Assembly (NCBI GenBank): GCA_003456095.1
Contig: DMPF01000039.1
Coordinates: 1-13,243 of the forward strand
Length of the DNA stretch: 13,243 nt
Source: Bacillota bacterium
Lineage (GTDB): Bacteria; Bacillota; Dethiobacteria; DTU022; UBA8154
Reading direction: 5' to 3'
The position numbers and the translations under genes are program-made. Under the pieces are notes generated by a model, which searched no databases, was not told where the DNA came from, and saw only the letters and a list, made by a program, of their open reading frames with translations. Positions within the stretch are counted from its first letter, which is position 1; each line of letters opens with the position of its first letter. Of this stretch, positions 7,590-13,243 are shown piece by piece.

Positions 7590-7662
7590 TAATGTAGAAT
7601 GTTAAATATCGGATCGGCACCAACCTGCAAATCCCATCCATTTTCGGGAGGGCACCTTTAAG

Positions 7663-8439
7663 ATGGAAGCAAGTAGAGGGCTGTGGAAGGTATATGCCCG
7701 CGTCTATGATAATATTCTACTTTGCTTTCACCCTTACCGAGAGCTGATGGGCCAGGTGAAGGAATCCATGGACGCACGGGATGGCTGGCGTATCCTTGAT
7801 GCCGGCTGCGGTACGGGCAATCTTCTGAAGACCTTGGCCGGGCCCACGGCAAACTTCTCCCTGGTTGGCATTGACTTTGAAAAAGCGATGCTGGAGCGGG
7901 CCAGGTTTAAGCTGGGGAGAAGCAGCATTGGGAGAAACGGCAAGGTCACACTGCAACAGGCCAATCTGGATCACTCTTTGCCTTTTGCGGACGGGGAATT
8001 TGACGGGATTGTCTGCGTCAACACCCTTTATGCCTTGAACAACCCTGCTCAGTTTATGAGGGAATGCGGGAGACTATTAAAATCAAGGGGTAGGCTCGTT
8101 CTGGTCACTCCACCGGAACAGCCGCGCATGGGTCCTCTCTTCCGGGAACACCTCCGGACCATGCGGCAGCGGTATCCCCTGTTTTGGTTTTTGACCTTCA
8201 GCGTGCAGCTCCTCCGGCTGAGCCCGTCGCTGCTGCCCTTCCTGGCAATTAACCGCATCATCCAGAAACAAAGCGCATTTACTTTTTTCAGTGAAAAAGA
8301 ACTTTCCTCCCTGGTATGTCGGTGCGGTTTAAAGATTGACTGCTTGGCAAAAACTTATGGCGGACAGGCCTGGTTGCTCGTTTGTACAAAACAGCAGGAT
8401 GAAACTGGCAACAAGACAGCGGAAGGGGCGGAGGCCTAA
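7663..8439 (+). CDS. Class I SAM-dependent methyltransferase
   Basis: 258 residues, ATG start preceded by GGGAGGG at ten bases. The Rossmann-type SAM-binding motif I is clear (ILDAGCGTGNLL, 44-55), with an acidic residue after the next strand (VGIDFEKAM, Asp71). Motif II (LPFADGEFDGIVCVNTLYAL, about 106-125) and the post-motif segment LLKSRGRLVLVTP (138-150) follow. It resembles Methyltransf_11/UbiE-type small-molecule methyltransferases, but the substrate cannot be told. A hydrophobic stretch (173-199) after the catalytic fold may be a lid for a greasy substrate or a membrane contact. The stop lies one base before the ketosynthase start, so the two are almost certainly co-translated and may act on the same acyl product. 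Family confidence is high; pathway unknown. Confidence 0.85.
   Translation: MEASRGLWKVYARVYDNILLCFHPYRELMGQVKESMDARDGWRILDAGCGTGNLLKTLAGPTANFSLVGIDFEKAMLERARFKLGRSSIGRNGKVTLQQANLDHSLPFADGEFDGIVCVNTLYALNNPAQFMRECGRLLKSRGRLVLVTPPEQPRMGPLFREHLRTMRQRYPLFWFLTFSVQLLRLSPSLLPFLAINRIIQKQSAFTFFSEKELSSLVCRCGLKIDCLAKTYGGQAWLLVCTKQQDETGNKTAEGAEA
8430..8435 (+). promoter_or_regulatory. Ribosome binding site deciding the ketosynthase start
   Basis: GGAGGC, within GGGGCGGAGGC, lies five bases before the ATG at 8441. An upstream in-frame ATG at 8336 sits inside the methyltransferase gene. It would add 35 basic residues unlike any ketosynthase N-terminus, whereas MRSVVITGMGVVAP is the typical FabF start. Confidence 0.65.
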
Positions 8440-8440
8440 G

Positions 8441-9664
8441 ATGCGCAGCGTGGTCATTACGGGTATGGGGGTTGTGGCGCCGAATGGTGTGGGCAAGGAA
8501 AATTTTTGGCAGGCCCTGGCAGAGGGCAGGTCGGGGATACGGCGCATCACCAAATTCGACCCTGCCCCCTATCCATGTCACGTTGCCGGTGATATCCCTT
8601 TGGAATGGCTTCAGGAAAACGGAGATGCAAAGGCAGGAGATGATCTTTCCTGTAGCACAGTATATGCTTTAAACGCAGCCAGGCAAGCCATCCGGGATGC
8701 CAGGCTTAACCCTGAAGCGATGCCGGATTGCTCCCTGGGGGTTTATATGGGGATCAGTAGTACAGATATGGGAGTTGTGGAGAAGGAATACACCGGTTTT
8801 CAAATTAATAATAAAACTTCTGCTAATACAGTCATTACTTCGTACACTCACGCGCCGGCAAGCCTAATAGCTAAGGAAATTAACTGCAAGGGAAACGTGA
8901 TAACGATCTCCACGGGCTGTTCTTCCGGACTTTTCAGCCTTATGCTGGCAGCCGACTGTATCAGTAGCGGCAATGTGGATCTTGCCTTGGTCGGAGGGGT
9001 CGACGCCCCACTTACTCCCTTTTTTCTGGCATGCTTTTGTGCCGCCGGCTTGTTGCCCACCGGTTTCAACGATACGCCGCAATCGGCCAGCCGTCCCTTT
9101 GACACCAGACGGCAGGGGGGAGTGCTGGCGGAGGGCGCCGGAGTCCTTGTCATTGAGGATGAAACCGCTGCCCGGCGGCGGGGTGCTCCTGTTTATGCCC
9201 AAATCAGCGGCTGGGGTATCAGCAACACCGTTTCACGTAACGGTTTGCGCGCTGCCGCCGGTGACTGCATCATCCAGGCCCTGCAAGCTGCGGGCTTGAG
9301 ACCTGAGCAAATAGACTATATTAATGCCCATTCTCCCGGGGATCCGGTGATAGACCGGGCAGAGACCCGGACCATCAAAGAAATATGGGGCAAATATGCC
9401 TACAACATTCCCGTAAGCTCCATTAAATCCATGATCGGCAGTCCCTTAGCCGCTTCCGGCCCGTTGCAGACAATCGCCGCGGTCTTATCTATGCAAAACC
9501 AGTTTATCCCGCCGACCATTAATTACCAGCATCCCGACCCCCATTGCGATCTCGATTATGTCCCCAACCAGGGACGGGCTGCCAGGGTTGGCAGGGTTTT
9601 GATTAACTTACAGGGGTTGGGCGGTGGAAATACGGCCCTGGTGATAAGCAATACTTTAATATAA
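8441..9664 (+). CDS. FabF-like beta-ketoacyl synthase with altered second active-site histidine
   Basis: 407 residues, the usual length for KAS II. FabF-type enzymes condense an acyl thioester with malonyl-ACP using a Cys-His-His triad. Seen here: start MRSVVITGMGVVAPNG; nucleophile Cys160 in TISTGCSSGLFS; first histidine His297 in NAHSPGDPVID, where the normal motif is AHGTxTxxxD; and Lys329 in SSIKSMIG. At the position of the second histidine (usual KSxxGH) the sequence is KSMIGS, so Ser334 replaces it. The EGAGVLVIEDE segment (231-241) and the C-terminal GLGGGNTALVIS (392-403) are normal. This makes standard elongation doubtful. It may use a different mechanism, prime or transfer acyl groups, or work with a partner. 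Because Cys160 is kept, it is not a typical chain-length factor. It follows the methyltransferase with a 1-bp gap. Confidence 0.85.
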   Translation: MRSVVITGMGVVAPNGVGKENFWQALAEGRSGIRRITKFDPAPYPCHVAGDIPLEWLQENGDAKAGDDLSCSTVYALNAARQAIRDARLNPEAMPDCSLGVYMGISSTDMGVVEKEYTGFQINNKTSANTVITSYTHAPASLIAKEINCKGNVITISTGCSSGLFSLMLAADCISSGNVDLALVGGVDAPLTPFFLACFCAAGLLPTGFNDTPQSASRPFDTRRQGGVLAEGAGVLVIEDETAARRRGAPVYAQISGWGISNTVSRNGLRAAAGDCIIQALQAAGLRPEQIDYINAHSPGDPVIDRAETRTIKEIWGKYAYNIPVSSIKSMIGSPLAASGPLQTIAAVLSMQNQFIPPTINYQHPDPHCDLDYVPNQGRAARVGRVLINLQGLGGGNTALVISNTLI

Positions 9665-9675
9665 TTTTCTTTTTT

Positions 9676-9682
9676 GGGGGAG
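9676..9682 (+). promoter_or_regulatory. Ribosome binding site supporting a TTG start for the histidine kinase
   Basis: GGGGGAG ends ten bases before TTG at 9693. The next in-frame ATG (9732) would remove part of the first membrane helix and lacks a purine-rich site at the right distance. Confidence 0.5.
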
Positions 9683-9692
9683 CGGGTTCTTT

Positions 9693-12170
9693 TTGATTAA
9701 AGATTCAAATATCTGGCTATTATCTTTCACAATGATAGCACATTTGGTCTTGGGGTTTTTAGTTATTATTAAAAACCGCCGAGGCACGATGAATCGTCTT
9801 TTATTCGGATTTAGTATCAGCGCAGCCTTCTGGAGCCTGGCGGTTTTGAGTGTGGTGACCCAGGAACAGTACTATTCTTTACTCTTCTGGGTGCGTACGT
9901 CCCATGCAATCGCTATTACCGTTCCTTTTTATATTCTAGCTATGTCATTTGCATTCACCGGGATAAATCCCTGGCAGCAAAAAGGGGTCTATGTTGTTGC
10001 TTTAAGTAGCCTTGTTCTGGCATTTTTATCCTTCACCCCATTAATTATCAAGGATATGGCTTTCCCCTTGGAAAATAAAGATATAGTCCCTGGGCCTCTC
10101 TTCCCCCTGTACATGTTATTTTTTCTGGGCGGTTTACTTGCCGCCTTAAGGAAGCTATACAAGAATCTGCGTTCATCCAAAGGAATTTTACGCTTACAGC
10201 TGCGCTACTTTTTTTGGGGAACAGCCCTATCGCTGGCGCTAGGCAGTTTATCCAACATGTTACTGCCCCTATTGAGAATTACAGCAGTTGACCTGCGCTC
10301 CTTCGGTCCTGCTTTCAGTATTATCATGATTGCCGCGATCAGCTATGCCATTGTTAAGTACCGGCTGATGGATATCCGCTTTTTTGTGCGCAATAGCCTG
10401 ACAATAGGCGTCACTGCTTTTCTCTTCAGCCTGGCTTTTGGGCTGGTTTATTATTTACTGGAGCGGGCGAGACTGCTTGTGCCCGTCAGCTTTGCCATGG
10501 TATTGGCAGCGGTGCTTATTGTTGCCCTTTTCTTTGCTCCGCTTCAGGCTAAAGTGCAAAAAATTATTGACAAATATTTTTTCCCGGGGGTCTATGACTA
10601 CCATGTCTCCCTATTGAAGAGCAGTAAAGCCATGGCTTCACTGCTCAGCCTGGAGAAACTCATTGATTACATCTCCCGAAACTTATTTGAAAGTATGCAG
10701 TTGGAAAATTGCTCTTTTTTCAGTCAAAGTAAGGAAGGGGGCTTTCTCCTTACCGCTTCTTTTTATGCTGATGGAGAAATGGCGCTTCCCCAGGGGACAA
10801 TCATTCCCAAGGAAAACCCCCTGCTTCATTATTTAAGAGAAACCGGTGAGTTGCTCCTCGCAACGGATCTGCTGAATGTTTCCCCGCCGGGATACAGGGA
10901 ATCCCTTAGCCGGACCATCCAAAACTTACATGGTGATGCGATTATGCCCGTTGTTCTGGATCGTCAACTGGAAGGTATTTTCCTCCTTGGCCCAAAACTT
11001 TCGGGCGAACCATACGCCAAAGAGGATGAAAATCTCCTGCACCTCCTCACCACTCAGATAACCGCAGCATGGCGTAATGCCCAGCTTTATCAAGAGGTGC
11101 TGGCAGTTAAGCAGCACCTGGAAAACGTCCTGACCAACATGGGCAGTGCTTTAATCGCTGTCAACAACGAAGGCGTGATAACGCTCTTTAACAGCGCTGC
11201 AGAGCGCTTTACCGGCTGCAAAAGGGAAAGCATGCTGGGAAGGAAAGCGGGGAACATTTTAGATGATGGCCTGGGCGACCTTTTCCGGCAGGCCCTTGCG
11301 GAAAAGCAGGACATTAAAGAAGCGGAACAGATTTTCCGACTTGACGGCAAGGAGCTGCACCTGTCCTGCAATATTACACTGGTCGGAGATGATCGATCTG
11401 GGGAAAAGGGGGCAATTATGCTCCTTAACGATATTACACGGATTAAAGAGTTGCAAAAGGAAAAGGCCCAGGCACTGCGGCTTGCTTCCATGGGGGAGGT
11501 GGCCGCAGGCATGGCACACGAAATCAAAAACCCTCTGGTTTCAATTAAAACTTTTGCCGAGCTGCTGCCGGAGAAATACAATGACGCCGAGTTTCGCTAT
11601 ACTTTTTCCCGTATTGTAACCCAGGAAATTGATCGTATCAATACGCTTATCTTACAACTCCTCGACTTAACCGCAGATCCGGTGCTTTTTTTCCAGAAGA
11701 CAAAGTTGGAGAATGTTCTGGACGAAGTGCTGCTATTGTTGTCTCCCTATCTGGAGACGTGCCGCATTCAACTGACCAAGACATATGATTCCGGGACTCC
11801 TACCGTAAATGTTGATCGCAATCATATGAAGCAGGCTCTTTTTAATATCTGCTTAAACGGCATACAGGCTATGCCGGGCGGCGGGGAATTAAAGATAGGG
11901 CTCATGCCCGGGCGGCGGGGAAAATACGGCGGGAACAGATCGGCCACCGCAAAGGACGTAAAAGTTGTTATTAAGGATACGGGGACAGGTATTCCCGGAG
12001 AAATAAAACAGAGAATTTTCGATCCATTTTTTACCACAAAAGCCGATGGTATGGGTATGGGCCTCAGCCTCAGTCATAAAATTCTGGCAGCCCACGGTGG
12101 CGCAATAGAATTCAGCAGCAATAGCGAAGGTACCCTGTTTGAAGTATATATCCCCGTTTTGTCCGAATGA
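9693..12170 (+). CDS. Membrane sensor histidine kinase (multi-pass N-terminus, GAF, PAS, HisKA, HATPase)
   Basis: 825 residues from a TTG start. About seven hydrophobic helices (roughly 7-26, 36-55, 70-90, 98-119, 135-152, 172-192, 204-222) resemble the N-terminal 7TM region of Gram-positive kinases, followed by two more (236-255, 262-281). A GAF-like domain (about 305-465), a PAS domain (about 467-585; [19 protein letters not shown]) and a short coiled linker follow. The kinase core has phospho-acceptor His609 ([12 protein letters not shown]), N-box Asn718/Asn722, G1 box DTGTGIP (762-768), F box FDPFFTTK (776-783) and G2 GMGMGLSL (786-793), so it should be active. It lies 28 bp after the ketosynthase. 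No complete response regulator is visible, but the next gene starts with a receiver-like domain. Its divergent position suggests, without proving, a role in controlling the bam genes. Confidence 0.9.
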   Translation: MIKDSNIWLLSFTMIAHLVLGFLVIIKNRRGTMNRLLFGFSISAAFWSLAVLSVVTQEQYYSLLFWVRTSHAIAITVPFYILAMSFAFTGINPWQQKGVYVVALSSLVLAFLSFTPLIIKDMAFPLENKDIVPGPLFPLYMLFFLGGLLAALRKLYKNLRSSKGILRLQLRYFFWGTALSLALGSLSNMLLPLLRITAVDLRSFGPAFSIIMIAAISYAIVKYRLMDIRFFVRNSLTIGVTAFLFSLAFGLVYYLLERARLLVPVSFAMVLAAVLIVALFFAPLQAKVQKIIDKYFFPGVYDYHVSLLKSSKAMASLLSLEKLIDYISRNLFESMQLENCSFFSQSKEGGFLLTASFYADGEMALPQGTIIPKENPLLHYLRETGELLLATDLLNVSPPGYRESLSRTIQNLHGDAIMPVVLDRQLEGIFLLGPKLSGEPYAKEDENLLHLLTTQITAAWRNAQLYQEVLAVKQHLENVLTNMGSALIAVNNEGVITLFNSAAERFTGCKRESMLGRKAGNILDDGLGDLFRQALAEKQDIKEAEQIFRLDGKELHLSCNITLVGDDRSGEKGAIMLLNDITRIKELQKEKAQALRLASMGEVAAGMAHEIKNPLVSIKTFAELLPEKYNDAEFRYTFSRIVTQEIDRINTLILQLLDLTADPVLFFQKTKLENVLDEVLLLLSPYLETCRIQLTKTYDSGTPTVNVDRNHMKQALFNICLNGIQAMPGGGELKIGLMPGRRGKYGGNRSATAKDVKVVIKDTGTGIPGEIKQRIFDPFFTTKADGMGMGLSLSHKILAAHGGAIEFSSNSEGTLFEVYIPVLSE

Positions 12171-12183
12171 AAGGATGGTTGCC

Positions 12184-13243
12184 TTGAAGTTAATACTTTT
12201 GATCTCGCAGACAAACTGCATCGGGCAGGGCATAAAGGCATACATCCCCCAAGATTTTGTGTTGCTCGAAAGCAGCGCGGATGACAAGGGAATTCAACTG
12301 ATTAAAAACATTGCCGCCGGCATTGTCCTTGTCGACACAAGTGCCGTTGGGGCGCTGCCGTGGTTGGAAGGAGCTTACCCCTTCAGGCCCGACCTTACTT
12401 ACGTCAGCATCGCCGAAAATGACAAGAATGGAGTTTCAAATAACGTATCATCCCTTTTTTATGACACCATCGCCCATCCCTTCAGCCCCACACTGGTGCA
12501 AAATATACTTAACCGCTCCTGGGAGAGGACCATATTCCTTATGCAAAAGCAGGCAGGGCCCAGTCTCCATACAAAAATGAAAAGTCCGGCACAAGGCACC
12601 GGCAGCGCTTACAGCCATAAAGAACATACCCTCAGCAAGTTTTCGCGGGCACTCGGCACGGACTTTAACCGCCGGCGTCTCATTGATCTATTTGTCAGCA
12701 CCGTGGAAGAACTGGCGCCCGTAAGCAAGATTTCCCTTTTGCTCCCCTGCGGCAAGGAAGGGGTTTATCGCGTTGCCGCGCAGCAGGGGCTTAACCCTGA
12801 GCTTGCCGCAAAGCTGCGCTTTCATACCGGCAGCGGCTTAATCGCCCGGCTGTCGCGGGAAGGGCGTATCTTATATGCCGACGATCATCCCGCTTCCGCG
12901 GAATTATTTATGGATGAGTCCATACAGGAGATGCGCATGATCCATTCCCTTGTTTCCATCCCCCTGATGGCCCGGGGTGGCCTGGTAGGTGCCCTGAACC
13001 TTGGAGCAAAAATTACAGGCTATCCTTACGGCGATGATGAATTGGAAATTTTTTATATACTCGCCGGAAACGTAGCCACCGCCCTGCTGGACATCGAACT
13101 GCACCACCAGCTCCGTTATCAGAAGCTTTATATTGAAAACATCCTGTTAAATATGAACAGCGGCGTTATCGCCATCGATATGGATGACAGGATTACCGCA
13201 TTTAACAGGCAAGCGGCAGAGATCTTGAAAATGGATGCCAGCC
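12184..13243 (+). CDS. Partial sensor/regulator: degenerate receiver-like domain, GAF domain, start of a PAS domain
   Basis: Open frame of 353 codons running off the right edge. TTG at 12184 is preferred because GAAAGGA ends eight bases earlier. An in-frame ATG at 12175 abuts that site and would add three residues. Residues 1-120 look like a receiver fold (first strand KLILLIS, Asp51 in IVLVDTS, HPF at 98-100 where receivers have KPF) but lack the acidic pair after strand 1 and the conserved Lys, so phosphorylation is doubtful. A GAF domain spans about 155-305 (FHTGSGLIARLSREG, SLVSIPLMARGGLVGALNLG). A PAS domain begins near 318 (NMNSGVIAIDMDDRITAFN) and is cut off. The missing part could be a kinase core or a sigma-54 activator domain. 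Located 13 bp after the membrane kinase, it is a likely partner. Confidence 0.82.
   Translation, partial: MKLILLISQTNCIGQGIKAYIPQDFVLLESSADDKGIQLIKNIAAGIVLVDTSAVGALPWLEGAYPFRPDLTYVSIAENDKNGVSNNVSSLFYDTIAHPFSPTLVQNILNRSWERTIFLMQKQAGPSLHTKMKSPAQGTGSAYSHKEHTLSKFSRALGTDFNRRRLIDLFVSTVEELAPVSKISLLLPCGKEGVYRVAAQQGLNPELAAKLRFHTGSGLIARLSREGRILYADDHPASAELFMDESIQEMRMIHSLVSIPLMARGGLVGALNLGAKITGYPYGDDELEIFYILAGNVATALLDIELHHQLRYQKLYIENILLNMNSGVIAIDMDDRITAFNRQAAEILKMDAS

Noticed and set aside
7612..7628. Sigma-54-like element (CGGCAC then CTGCAA) ahead of the methyltransferase
   Set aside because: The GG-to-GC spacing is one base short of the strict sigma-54 requirement, and the leading T and second T of the consensus are missing.
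8336..8440. 35-residue N-terminal extension of the ketosynthase from an upstream ATG
   Set aside because: It overlaps the end of the methyltransferase in another frame, has no homology to ketosynthase N-termini, and a good ribosome site precedes the ATG at 8441.

Overview
The window holds two divergent gene blocks separated by a 281-bp AT-rich intergenic region. The left block (minus strand, bases 1-7381) reads, in transcription order, as bamB, bamC, bamD, fdhD, bamE. These encode the catalytic and first electron-transfer parts of a class II (tungsten, ATP-independent) benzoyl-CoA reductase. This is the dearomatising enzyme of strict anaerobes that degrade aromatic compounds. The catalytic subunit keeps the class II active-site residues at the same numbers I recall from Geobacter BamB (Glu251, His260, Cys322).

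The bamE gene looks broken in a standard reading, but it is interrupted only by an in-frame UGA. The UGA lies where HdrA-family proteins carry Cys or Sec (NDCSM-U-ILSPK), and a perfect 7-bp stem with an AGGU loop follows 15 nt later. I read it as a selenocysteine codon with its bacterial SECIS, giving one protein of about 930 residues. Near the left edge bamE also shows an apparent 1-nt deletion that cuts off the family-typical C-terminal tail. fdhD, a sulfur-transfer protein for Mo/W-bis-pterin enzymes, sits inside the operon.

The right block (plus strand, 7663-13243) holds a class I SAM methyltransferase and a FabF-like ketosynthase with an altered active site. After these come an 825-residue membrane histidine kinase and the first part of a second sensor protein (degenerate receiver, GAF, PAS) that runs off the window. 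The genes are tightly packed (1, 28 and 13 bp apart) and are probably one transcript.

The intergenic region carries a plausible promoter for each direction and an 11-bp perfect inverted repeat between them. This is a good candidate operator or activator site.

The organism is a strict anaerobe. Strong purine-rich ribosome binding sites, TTG starts and a Firmicutes-style multi-pass kinase suggest a Gram-positive clostridial lineage such as Desulfotomaculum/Pelotomaculum relatives. That taxonomic guess is inference. Genes for bamF-bamI would be expected to the left of the window. No RNA genes, insertion sequences, CRISPR arrays or clear terminators were seen, and no gap exceeds 300 bases.
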